Notes: generated by a model not told the origin, from the letters alone. Counted from the stretch's first letter, positions 6,355 through 12,981 are shown. The stretch is DNA of 18,242 nt from JAMBLL01 sp964387145 (GCA_964387145.1 CAYLVM010000042.1:1-18242), one strand, 5' to 3'. Program-made: numbers and translations.

Positions 6355-6939
6355 CTACTTCGGGGTGAGGCCTCGGACGACGTCGAGTTCACCAGAGAAG
6401 GCGGTCGTCGCGTCGTTGTACTTCTGGACCGCTTCGCGACGAAGCGTGCCGTCATCGGGTGCCTTGAGCCCATCGATCACGGCTTCTGCCCTCACGACGA
6501 GCTCCTGGGACGCGGTGATCGTGTCCGGCCACGCCGGCGGGTACGGATCGGGGACGGTGGTCGCCGCTACCTGATTCGCGAGATCCTGTGCGTCGTCGTG
6601 AACCTTGGTGAACCCATCGAGAGCTGCGTCGTACTCGATGTCCTTGTTCTCCCACTGCTCGTTGACGCCGTTGAGCTCAACGAGCAGGTCGGCTGCAGCA
6701 GCCTCGAATCGGTCGACCTCAGCGAGGAACGCGAGGATGTCCGTCGGCAGTGTCGACGTGGTGGTGGTGCCGAGCGTCGTGGTCGTGGTCGTCGGCGCCG
6801 TTGTCGTCGTGGATGCAGCGATGTCGGCCGGTGGAAGCGCGTTGACGAACACGTAGGTGAACCCGATCAGCACGACGATGACGACCGGGAGTATCCAACG
6901 ACCTGGCTTGGGATCCTCTTTGCTCACGTCCGTGAGCAT
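6355..6939 (-). CDS. Membrane-anchored protein with Thr-rich linker and helical extracytoplasmic domain (function unknown)
   Basis: The protein has 194 residues and I do not recognise a named family. A short charged cytoplasmic tail is followed by one membrane helix at about residues 15-34 (WILPVVIVVLIGFTYVFV). A low-complexity Thr-rich linker spans about 43-64, and the mostly helical C-terminal domain of about 125 residues is rich in Ala, Glu and Asp and could form a coiled-coil or bundle. It has no cysteines or obvious catalytic motif. The first-listed ATG at 6939 lacks a good ribosome-binding site and lies in an 18-bp dyad; GTG at 6927 is a possible alternative start. It is convergent with glnII and divergent from the reductase gene, with overlapping promoter space. 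The TM plus Thr-linker layout recurs in other proteins of this window and points to an envelope location. Confidence 0.7.
   Translation of the reverse strand: MLTDVSKEDPKPGRWILPVVIVVLIGFTYVFVNALPPADIAASTTTTAPTTTTTTLGTTTTSTLPTDILAFLAEVDRFEAAAADLLVELNGVNEQWENKDIEYDAALDGFTKVHDDAQDLANQVAATTVPDPYPPAWPDTITASQELVVRAEAVIDGLKAPDDGTLRREAVQKYNDATTAFSGELDVVRGLTPK
6921..6938. promoter_or_regulatory. Perfect dyad over the start of the minus-strand membrane gene
   Basis: TGCTCACG at 6921-6928 is mirrored by CGTGAGCA at 6931-6938 around a 2-bp centre. It covers the first codons and part of the start codon of the minus-strand gene, and lies 33 bp upstream of the -10 box of the divergent reductase gene. It has the shape of a dimeric repressor operator. 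It could also be a chance coding palindrome or an RNA hairpin affecting initiation. Confidence 0.35.
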
Positions 6940-6970
6940 AGGCGGTCTCGGCAGAACAGGGCATCATCGC

Positions 6971-6976
6971 TACGAT
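6971..6976 (+). promoter_or_regulatory. Putative leaderless -10 box of the pteridine reductase-like gene
   Basis: TACGAT lies 7 nt before the ATG at 6984, which has no Shine-Dalgarno. Transcription would start on or next to the A of the start codon. The same arrangement is seen before folB, moaA and the gene starting at 18240. Confidence 0.55.
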
Positions 6977-6983
6977 CATCTCC

Positions 6984-7715
6984 ATGGAACTCCAAGGTCG
7001 CACAGCGGTCGTCACCGGGGGCGCGGTCCGTGTTGGACGTGCAATCAGCCTTGCTCTGGCTCGCCAGGGTGCCCACGTGTACATCCACTACAACCGATCC
7101 GCCGGGCCTGCCGAGGCCCTGAGGGACGAGATCCTGGCCACAGGCGGTGTCGCAGCGGTTGGATCTGCGGATCTGTCCGACCCCGGCCAAGCGCAGGGGA
7201 TGATGCACATGGCCCAGGACACGCTTGGTCCGATTTCTGTCCTCGTGAACAGTGCCTCGGGGTTTCCCACCGACACCCTCGAGAGCATCACCCTCGAGCG
7301 GTGGAGGTCGACGATGGACCTGACACTCGGCTCACCCTTGTTCCTCACGCAAGCCTTCGCTGCCGGACTCGGAGCGGACCACAGCGGCGCCATCGTCAAC
7401 ATCACCGACGTCAAGACGACACGCCCGTACCGCTCCCACCTTTCGTACATGCTGGCCAAGGGCGGTATCGACACGCTGACGCGTGCGGCGGCTCTCGCGC
7501 TTGCACCACGCATCAGAGTCAACGCGGTAGCTCTCGGTGTGATCCTGCCTCCCCCCGGGGAGGACGAGGAGTACGTGAACGCACTCGCCGCAGAGTTGCC
7601 ACTCAAAAGGGTCGGTGGCCCCGAAGTCGTTGCAGATACCGTCGTGTTCCTTGCGAGGAACGACTTCATCACGGGCGAGATCATCCATCTCGACGGAGGA
7701 GCGGGACTGGTGTGA
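6984..7715 (+). CDS. SDR-family pteridine reductase-like protein (PTR1/FolM type)
   Basis: The protein has 243 residues with a Rossmann fold. The cofactor loop is TGGAVRVG (11-18), with Arg where most short-chain reductases have Gly. It is followed by HVYIHYNRSA, which resembles the HYHRSA segment of trypanosomatid PTR1 and favours NADPH. The catalytic region reads NITDVK...SYMLAK: Asp142, Tyr155 and Lys159. Asp in place of the usual Ser is the mark of PTR1/FolM enzymes. VLVNSASGF near 86-94 also fits PTR1. Such enzymes reduce dihydropteridines or dihydrofolate. Its position directly before folB and folKE supports a pterin or folate substrate, possibly as a DHFR substitute or a dihydromonapterin reductase. 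A generic oxoacyl-type reductase is the main alternative. The C terminus (GGAGLV) is of normal SDR type. The start lies 7 nt after a TACGAT box, so the mRNA is probably leaderless. Confidence 0.8.
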   Translation: MELQGRTAVVTGGAVRVGRAISLALARQGAHVYIHYNRSAGPAEALRDEILATGGVAAVGSADLSDPGQAQGMMHMAQDTLGPISVLVNSASGFPTDTLESITLERWRSTMDLTLGSPLFLTQAFAAGLGADHSGAIVNITDVKTTRPYRSHLSYMLAKGGIDTLTRAAALALAPRIRVNAVALGVILPPPGEDEEYVNALAAELPLKRVGGPEVVADTVVFLARNDFITGEIIHLDGGAGLV

Positions 7716-7723
7716 GACAAGTC

Positions 7724-7879
7724 ACAGTTCACAGTCGACAGTTCACCGATGACCGTGGCAGTCGGTGGAGAAGTTCTCCGATCTCCCTCTGTCGGCAAAA
7801 CGCGAGTATTCGGAGACAGTCCGGATTTCCGGCTGTGAACTGTGAGCTGTGAACTGTCAACCCAACGACTGCTCCCTAT
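7724..7879. repeat. Heptad-repeat intergenic element 2
   Basis: The spacer between the reductase gene and folB starts with ACAG at 7724, 7731 and 7738. It ends with CTGT at 7833, 7840, 7847 and 7854, both sets in 7-nt steps, so the ends form an inverted repeat. Between them are short hairpins (GGAGAA/TTCTCC around 7767-7779 and CCGGA/TCCGG near 7831). Bases 7791-7842 align without gaps to 18084-18135 at 38 of 52 positions; 11 of the 14 differences are transitions. The right end, ACGACTGCTCCCTAT at 7865-7879, is identical to 18165-18179. No open frame here looks coding. Confidence 0.75.
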
Positions 7880-7936
7880 TTGGTGAGCCCCGCAGTACGT
7901 CACACGCACAACGTACGGCGACCTTCCGCCATCGGC

Positions 7937-7942
7937 TACCGT
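7937..7942 (+). promoter_or_regulatory. Putative leaderless -10 box of folB
   Basis: TACCGT lies 6 nt before the folB ATG, with no ribosome-binding site. The stretch GCTACCGT-N-CCCCCATG is the same, bar one base, as that before the gene at 18240. It lies 57 bp after the conserved end box of repeat element 2. Confidence 0.6.
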
Positions 7943-7948
7943 TCCCCC

Positions 7949-8323
7949 ATGCGTCGCCTCGATCGAATCTTCATCAACGAACTCGTCGTCTCCGGGATCA
8001 TCGGCATCAACCCAGACGAGCGCGTCACCCAGCAGGAAATATCCGTGAACGTGATCATGTGGGCAGACACGTCTGTTGCAGCGCACTCGGACGATATCGC
8101 CGACGCTGTCAACTATCGGACCGTCGCGAAGCAGATCATCGAGCACATCGAGAATGGCGAACCAATGCTCGTCGAGCGACTCGTCCAGGAGATCGCCGAT
8201 CTGTGTCTCGAGGATGAGCGCGTCGACAGCGTCGAGGTCACCGTGGAGAAGCCCGGGGCGTTGCGCCACGCTCGATCAGTGGGAATCAAGATCCTGCGAT
8301 CGCGTGTTGACACCTCCACATAG
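7949..8323 (+). CDS. folB: Dihydroneopterin aldolase
   Basis: The protein has 124 residues, the normal length. It splits 7,8-dihydroneopterin into 6-hydroxymethyl-dihydropterin and glycolaldehyde in folate synthesis. Family features are the start RLDRIFINELVVSGIIGINPDERV, with the substrate-binding ERVTQQ segment, VNYRTVAK with the conserved Tyr, LVERLVQEIA, and the C-terminal catalytic block VTVEKPGALRHARSVGI with the conserved Lys. An open frame extends 69 bp further upstream, but that part is unlike the family and lies over the promoter. ATG 7949 fits both the domain boundary and the TACCGT box 6 nt before it. The stop is 10 bp from the folKE ATG, so the two form an operon. Its substrate would come from dihydroneopterin triphosphate made by the FolE part of the next gene. 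Confidence 0.94.
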   Translation: MRRLDRIFINELVVSGIIGINPDERVTQQEISVNVIMWADTSVAAHSDDIADAVNYRTVAKQIIEHIENGEPMLVERLVQEIADLCLEDERVDSVEVTVEKPGALRHARSVGIKILRSRVDTST

Positions 8324-8333
8324 GGAGTACGTC

Positions 8334-9461
8334 ATGAGTGACACACACGAGCGGGCGACAGCCGTCATCCTTGCAGGCTCGAACGTCGACAAGGAGCGCT
8401 GCCTCCCCGAGTCGATCAGACAGCTGCGGAGACATCCAGACATCGACGTACGGGCGGTCAGCACATGCTTCGAGAGTTCTGCAGTCGGCGGTCCGCCCGA
8501 TGCCCCAGAGTTCTACAACGCGGCAGCTCTCGTGTTCACCAAACTCGATCCCGAGTCGTTGCGAAGGGAGCTCCGCGCTATCGAAGACCAGCTGGGACGG
8601 GTCCGCACCGATGATCCCAATGAGCCGCGAACGATCGACCTCGATATCTTGGTGTACGACGACCTCGTTGCAGACTTCGATGGTTGGTCGCTCCCGGACC
8701 CGGACATCGTGAATCAGCTCCATGTCGCGGTGCCTCTCGCCGACGTCGCGCCGAGGTGGGTCCATCCGGTTCTCGGCAGAACCGCGACTGAAATCGCAGA
8801 CGATCTTGCAGCTTCGAACCCGGAGGTGATCCCCAACATGGCTATCAAGCTCTCTACCCCGTACACGACACGCGCCATCGACGACTTCGACGACACCGAA
8901 GGCGTCTACGCACCCCGCCTCGAAGCACTCATCCGAGATCAGCTCCTCGAGATCGGTGAAGACCCCGAGAGAGAGGGTCTCGTTCGGACCCCACTTCGCG
9001 TTGCCAAAGCGATGGATTTCCTCACGAGCGGGTACTCGACCTCACTCGAAGAGGTCGTCAACAACGCCATCTTCGACGCGGAGGGAGCTTCCGAGATGGT
9101 CGTCGTACGCGATGTCGAGTACTACTCGATGTGCGAGCATCACATGCTCCCGTTCTTCGGGAAGGCAACCGTTGCCTACCTCCCGAAAGGCAAGATCATC
9201 GGGCTTTCCAAGATCGCACGCATCGTCGACGTCTATGCCCGCCGGCTCCAGGTACAGGAACGTCTCACGAACCAGGTCGCGGATGCGATGAAAGAGATCC
9301 TCGACCCGCACGGGGTCGGTGTCGTGATCGAAGGTAAACACCTGTGCATGATGATGCGAGGCGTCCAGAAGCAGGACTCGAACATGATCACGAGTGCGAT
9401 GCGAGGAACGTTCAGGACGGACCCCCGCACCCGCAGTGAGTTCCTCTCGTTCACCGGATGA
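8334..9461 (+). CDS. folKE: Bifunctional FolK-FolE: hydroxymethyldihydropterin pyrophosphokinase fused to GTP cyclohydrolase I
   Basis: One uninterrupted frame encodes 375 residues from ATG 8334, with AGGGAG 6 nt upstream. Residues 1 to about 165 are HPPK: ILAGSN, EFYNAA, EDQLGRVR and PRTIDLDIL are its ATP and pterin motifs. It transfers pyrophosphate from ATP to 6-hydroxymethyl-dihydropterin. Residues about 180-375 are GTP cyclohydrolase I, which makes dihydroneopterin triphosphate from GTP. The zinc ligands are Cys267 and His270 (CEHHMLPFFG) and Cys338 (GKHLCMM), and VQERLTNQVADAM and ITSAMRGTFR are present. The gene thus holds the first and a later step of folate synthesis and follows folB closely. 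A strong Shine-Dalgarno and ATG at 8838 could also yield free FolE of 207 residues. FolKE fusions are known from Lactococcus. A missed stop codon through sequencing error is the alternative. Confidence 0.93.
   Translation: MSDTHERATAVILAGSNVDKERCLPESIRQLRRHPDIDVRAVSTCFESSAVGGPPDAPEFYNAAALVFTKLDPESLRRELRAIEDQLGRVRTDDPNEPRTIDLDILVYDDLVADFDGWSLPDPDIVNQLHVAVPLADVAPRWVHPVLGRTATEIADDLAASNPEVIPNMAIKLSTPYTTRAIDDFDDTEGVYAPRLEALIRDQLLEIGEDPEREGLVRTPLRVAKAMDFLTSGYSTSLEEVVNNAIFDAEGASEMVVVRDVEYYSMCEHHMLPFFGKATVAYLPKGKIIGLSKIARIVDVYARRLQVQERLTNQVADAMKEILDPHGVGVVIEGKHLCMMMRGVQKQDSNMITSAMRGTFRTDPRTRSEFLSFTG
8822..8831 (+). promoter_or_regulatory. Internal Shine-Dalgarno for a free FolE
   Basis: GGAGGTGATC is a 10-nt perfect complement to the typical 3' end of 16S rRNA. 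It lies inside the folK-folE frame and is followed by ATG at 8838, in frame, 11 nt after GGAGG. That ATG is just where a stand-alone FolE of 207 residues would begin (MAIKLSTPYTTRAI). The spacing is slightly long. It suggests internal initiation within the fused gene. Confidence 0.6.
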
Positions 9462-9494
9462 TGCGTTCGCGAACACACACATCTTGCCTGTAGC

Positions 9495-9500
9495 TACGGT
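9495..9500 (+). promoter_or_regulatory. Putative leaderless -10 box of moaA with an upstream palindrome
   Basis: TACGGT lies 6 nt before ATG 9507, with no ribosome-binding site. A perfect 10-bp palindrome, GTTCGCGAAC at 9465-9474, sits over the expected -35 region and could be an operator. The folKE stop is at 9461, so moaA probably has its own promoter. Confidence 0.5.
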
Positions 9501-9506
9501 TACGTG

Positions 9507-10508
9507 ATGCAGAGGGACACCTTCGAACGACCGATGCGGGATCTACGGATCTCGGTCACCGACAGATGCAGCTTCCGGTGCGTCTACTGCATGCCTCGCG
9601 AGCTCTACGACGACCACGAGTACCTCGATCGATCCGCGATCCTGACCTACGACGAGATCATCCGCTTCGCGCGGATCTCCGTGGGACTCGGGGTCGAGAA
9701 GATCCGCCTGACCGGGGGCGAGCCGCTGCTGCGCAGGCAGATCGAGACCCTCATCAGGGGCCTGTCAGAGATAGACGGTCTCGACGATCTCGCCATGACC
9801 ACGAACGGCCACATGCTTGCCAAGCGGGCACAGGCGCTCGTGGAGGCAGGCCTGAAGCGGGTGACGGTCAGCCTCGATGGGATCGACGATGCCGTCGTGC
9901 GGGCGATGATCGACACCGACGTGTCCGTCGACGTCGTCCTGAACGCCATCGACGTCGCACACGCTGTCGGACTCGGCCCTATCAAGATCAACACCGTTGT
10001 GCGCAAGGGTTGGAACGAGAACCAGATCGTGCCGCTCATCGACCACTTTCGTGGCACGGGGCACACGGTCCGGTTCATCGAGTACATGGATGTCGGGACC
10101 ACGAACGCGTGGCGATCCGACGAGGTCATCCCATCGGCGGAGATCCTGCGTCTCCTCACCGAGCGTTGGGAGATGGTCCCTGTGGTTCCCGCCTACGCCG
10201 GGGAGGTCGCCAGTCGGTACCGGATGGTCGACGGATCGGGTGAGGTGGGGTTCATCTCGTCGGTGTCCGAACCGTTCTGTGGAGAGTGCTCCCGGCTACG
10301 CCTCGCAGCCGACGGTCACGTCTACACATGCCTCTTTGCATCCGCGGGGACCGACATCAAGGACGTGATGCGCTCGGGGGCATCCGACGAGGACCTCATC
10401 GCCACCATCAAGACTCTGTGGTCGAAGAGGGATGACCGCTACTCCGAGCTGCGCGGAGCAGTGCCACTCGCCTTTCCCCGGGTCGAGATGAGCTACATCG
10501 GGGGCTGA
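9507..10508 (+). CDS. moaA: GTP 3',8-cyclase (molybdenum cofactor biosynthesis)
   Basis: The protein has 333 residues. It is a radical SAM enzyme that rearranges GTP to 3',8-cyclo-GTP, the first step towards molybdopterin. Cys21, Cys25 and Cys28 in TDRCSFRCVYCMP form the SAM-binding [4Fe-4S] site. LTGGEPLLRR follows, and TTNGHMLAKRA, VTVSLDGID and FIEYMDVG lie further on. The second cluster is held by Cys258, Cys261 and Cys275 in FCGECSRLRL...HVYTC. The end, YIGG, carries the conserved C-terminal Gly-Gly. ATG 9507 is chosen over GTG 9504 because it lies 6 nt after TACGGT. No other moa gene is in the window. Neighbouring FolE also uses GTP to make a pterin, so the two pathways share substrate. 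The last 16 bp overlap the end of the convergent minus-strand gene. Confidence 0.96.
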   Translation: MQRDTFERPMRDLRISVTDRCSFRCVYCMPRELYDDHEYLDRSAILTYDEIIRFARISVGLGVEKIRLTGGEPLLRRQIETLIRGLSEIDGLDDLAMTTNGHMLAKRAQALVEAGLKRVTVSLDGIDDAVVRAMIDTDVSVDVVLNAIDVAHAVGLGPIKINTVVRKGWNENQIVPLIDHFRGTGHTVRFIEYMDVGTTNAWRSDEVIPSAEILRLLTERWEMVPVVPAYAGEVASRYRMVDGSGEVGFISSVSEPFCGECSRLRLAADGHVYTCLFASAGTDIKDVMRSGASDEDLIATIKTLWSKRDDRYSELRGAVPLAFPRVEMSYIGG

Positions 10509-11419
10509 GACGTCCCGCGGCGGTGAACCGAGAGCCCTGCTTCGCGCCACACCAGTGCACCCCCGACAACGATCAGCACCAGGATCGGCACGACCAATGC
10601 GCGAACGCTCGAGAACACCGTGCCGATGAGGATCTCGATCACGATCGGCACCGAGAGGACCGCCGTTGCCACCGATGGCGGCATCACGACCGACATCGTG
10701 GTCAGGAAGGCGCCGGTGACGAGACCCGTCTCCGATTGCAGTGTCCCGACCCCGGAGGGTGATTCGTCTGCCGGCGCGTCGAGTTGGGGTGGCGGAGTCA
10801 GGGCGTAGACGACGGCGTCATCGATGGACGGGGGCGGCTCGGGTGGCGGAGAGGCCGTCGGTGGAGCGGCCATCGCAGGTGTCGTGGTCGTGGTAGAAGT
10901 CGTCGCGGCCGTCATTGTTGTGGTGGGGGGCGGCACAGTTGTCGTCGTTGGCGTCGGGGCCACCGTGGTCGTGGTGGGTGGCACCGTGGTCGTCGTCGTT
11001 GGAGCAGGGTTGAGGGACGGGGCTACCTGCCCGGTGATGTCGTCGATCTCGGCGTGGCCAGCGCCTGCCGCAGCGTCGATACGGCGTCGTGCATCCGCTG
11101 CGTCGCTTGTGAGCTCATCGGGGAAGAGCGAGAGCAGGGCATCGACCTCAACGAACGCGGTATCGCGAATGATCGCGATGTCGATGTGTGCCCTGTTGCT
11201 CACAGCAGCGAGACCCTCGAGTGTCGCCGTTTGAATCGCTTCGTATGTGAAACGGTTCAGGGTCGTCTGCATGTCGGCTTCGGCCTGAACAGCTACCTGG
11301 GTGATCTCGATCCTGGTGCCGGGGGCATCGTCCGCGCCGAACGCAGGCAGAGCCACGCCGACCAGCAGCACCGCGAGGATCATCTGCCCGAGCATCCACC
11401 TGAATGATGTTCGGCGCAT
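10493..11419 (-). CDS. Exported membrane protein with Pro/Thr-rich linker (function unknown)
   Basis: The protein has 308 residues from ATG 11419 and I recognise no family. Residues 1-28 form a signal peptide (RWMLGQMILAVLLVGVALP then AFGADD). A helical domain of about 100 residues without cysteines follows, then a low-complexity Thr/Pro/Ala-rich linker (about 120-200). The C-terminal 80 residues are hydrophobic with two or three possible membrane helices (VATAVLSVPIVIEILIGTV and LVVPILVLIVVGGALVW). An open frame continues upstream to 11968, but that part is antisense to the kinase gene and is rejected. The gene is divergent from the kinase gene with 100 bp between starts, so the two may share control, and this protein could supply or sense a surface signal; that is inference. 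Its stop codon lies inside the end of moaA (16-bp tail-to-tail overlap). Confidence 0.7.
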   Translation of the reverse strand: MRRTSFRWMLGQMILAVLLVGVALPAFGADDAPGTRIEITQVAVQAEADMQTTLNRFTYEAIQTATLEGLAAVSNRAHIDIAIIRDTAFVEVDALLSLFPDELTSDAADARRRIDAAAGAGHAEIDDITGQVAPSLNPAPTTTTTVPPTTTTVAPTPTTTTVPPPTTTMTAATTSTTTTTPAMAAPPTASPPPEPPPSIDDAVVYALTPPPQLDAPADESPSGVGTLQSETGLVTGAFLTTMSVVMPPSVATAVLSVPIVIEILIGTVFSSVRALVVPILVLIVVGGALVWREAGLSVHRRGTSQPPM

Positions 11420-11447
11420 CGATACATATCGGCACAACCGAGCCTGT

Positions 11448-11469
11448 CCTTGAATTCGCGGACTCAAGG
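11448..11469. promoter_or_regulatory. Dyad in the divergent promoter region of the kinase and membrane-protein genes
   Basis: CCTTGA at 11448-11453 is mirrored by TCAAGG at 11464-11469, 10 bp apart, in the 100-bp space between two divergent starts. The half-site separation would suit a dimeric regulator on one DNA face. The length is short enough to arise by chance. No convincing -35/-10 pair could be assigned on either strand. Confidence 0.25.
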
Positions 11470-11519
11470 CGGTTGATGGCGATGCCGACAAGAGTACATC
11501 GGCCTCCAGGGAGGGTGAG

Positions 11520-12932
11520 ATGAGGCGGTTGCTTTCAAGCATCCTGATCGTGTCTGCAGTCGCGGTCTTACTCGTCGCCGTCCTCATCATGGTCTCGCGT
11601 GTGGCTACCGAACAAGGCACGAGTGAGGTGGGGAGAGAAGGCCAGACGGCGATCATGGCCGAAGCGACGCTCAGCTCCGCCTCAGCCACCCAGAACGCTG
11701 CCACGTTCGCAGTCATACTCGAGAAAGGCAGAGCGACCGGCCGGGTTCCTGAAGCCGTCGTCCAAGATGTCACCGCAACGCTTCGTTCGGCACTGAACGA
11801 GTACGTGAGCCGGGCCTCGACGTTGGTTACTCGCCTCGACAATCCGGAGAGCGGGATCGTCACCGCATCGAGCACCGTCTTCATCGATGAGATGCGTCGT
11901 GTCACCGATGCCCTCTCTGGCGATGGGGGCACCGATGCGTCGCCAGTAGCGATGCCCGATCTCAACATCTATCAGAATCTCGAAGACGATCTGGTGACAG
12001 TTCGCGACACCCGTGTCACGGAGGTGCTGGTAGCTGCAGAGAACGTGGGCCAGGTCGCCGATGCCGTCCGCTTCCTCGTCGTCGTCGTGATCCCGATCGG
12101 AGCGATGCTGCTTCTGCGCTCCGTGTACCGGCGACGTCGGGAACGTGATGCACTCGAGGCCGAGCTCGAGCACCAGAGGGAGCTGAGCACACAGAAGGAC
12201 GAGTTCCTCACCAACCTATCTCACGAGCTCAAGACGCCCCTCACCGGGATCTACGGCTTCGCGCTCACCCTCGACGAGGCCGGCATCGGCGATCCGGATC
12301 TGGCCAGAGAACTGACGGGCCACATCATCACCGAGGCAGGTGAACTCTCGAGGATGATCGATGACCTGATCACCGCCGGTCAGATCGAGACGGGCAACAT
12401 CGGGATCGTCATCGACGACGTCGACGTGGATCCTGTCATAGAAGCCGTTGTCGAGCCGTATCTACGCACCGGCCACACCATCGACGTCGTACCGGGGGAG
12501 TGCACAGCGGAGGCAGACCAGCGCAGGCTTCAACAGATCGTGCGGACACTCGTGTCGAACGCTGTGTGCCACGGAGGCCCGAACATCGAGATCTTCAGCG
12601 AGTACGGCGCAGGGATGTTATCTCTCTTCGTGATGGATGATGGCGAAGGCATCGATGAGAGCATCCGGGAACGGCTCTTCGAGCCGTACGTGCACGACGG
12701 GGCCGAGCCGTTGCTCGCGGGGAGCGTTGGGCTGGGTCTTGCGATAGCACGCTCGCTTGCAGTGGGGATGGACGGATCGCTGAGCTACACACGAACCAAC
12801 GGGCTGACGTACTTCGTCCTGAAGCTCCCTGCACACAAGGTGTCGCGCTTGCGGGAGCGGGTAGTGGGCACCGAACGTGGCGACGACACCATGTACGACA
12901 CGCGCAAGGTCGCGAAACTCTTCTCCCGCTGA
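11520..12932 (+). CDS. Sensor histidine kinase (orphan)
   Basis: The protein has 470 residues. A membrane helix at about 5-27 is followed by an extracytoplasmic helical domain of about 155 residues, then a second helix at about 185-200 (VVVVIPIGAMLLL). A basic linker and coiled segment (YRRRRERDALEAELEHQREL) leads into the kinase core. The phosphoacceptor is His235 in NLSHELKTPL. The ATP-binding domain has Asn347 in LVSNAVCHGG, DDGEGID (373-379), LFEPY and SVGLGLAIA (about 403-411). All needed motifs are intact. A tail of about 40 residues after the ATPase fold is basic and of unknown use. ATG 11520 follows GGGAGGGTGAG. No response regulator gene lies beside it; the only regulator in the window is the GlnR-like protein 8 kb away, whose degenerate receiver makes it an unlikely partner. 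The sensed signal is unknown. Confidence 0.93.
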   Translation: MRRLLSSILIVSAVAVLLVAVLIMVSRVATEQGTSEVGREGQTAIMAEATLSSASATQNAATFAVILEKGRATGRVPEAVVQDVTATLRSALNEYVSRASTLVTRLDNPESGIVTASSTVFIDEMRRVTDALSGDGGTDASPVAMPDLNIYQNLEDDLVTVRDTRVTEVLVAAENVGQVADAVRFLVVVVIPIGAMLLLRSVYRRRRERDALEAELEHQRELSTQKDEFLTNLSHELKTPLTGIYGFALTLDEAGIGDPDLARELTGHIITEAGELSRMIDDLITAGQIETGNIGIVIDDVDVDPVIEAVVEPYLRTGHTIDVVPGECTAEADQRRLQQIVRTLVSNAVCHGGPNIEIFSEYGAGMLSLFVMDDGEGIDESIRERLFEPYVHDGAEPLLAGSVGLGLAIARSLAVGMDGSLSYTRTNGLTYFVLKLPAHKVSRLRERVVGTERGDDTMYDTRKVAKLFSR

Positions 12933-12981
12933 CCGATTCGACCCTCTTGTTTCTCGCCACGCGTCTTGACATCGTCGAGCC

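Noticed and set aside
7750..7860. Similar peptides read from the minus strand of the repeats (HS-K-GL and RVLP--GDR)
   Set aside because: Differences between copies show no three-base periodicity and the frames run into unrelated genes, so the peptide similarity follows from DNA similarity of a non-coding repeat.
7088..8269. 393-residue open frame on the minus strand across the reductase gene, the spacer and folB
   Set aside because: It is a GC-driven shadow of two well-supported genes on the plus strand, with low-complexity Ser/Arg-rich composition and no domain.
8076..8333. Upstream extension of the folK-folE frame into folB
   Set aside because: The extension is out of frame with folB, Ser/Arg-rich and unlike HPPK; ATG 8334 has a good ribosome-binding site and matches the domain start.
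11420..11968. Upstream extension of the minus-strand exported protein to give 491 residues
   Set aside because: The extra 183 residues are antisense to the histidine kinase gene and of odd composition, and the signal peptide begins at ATG 11419.
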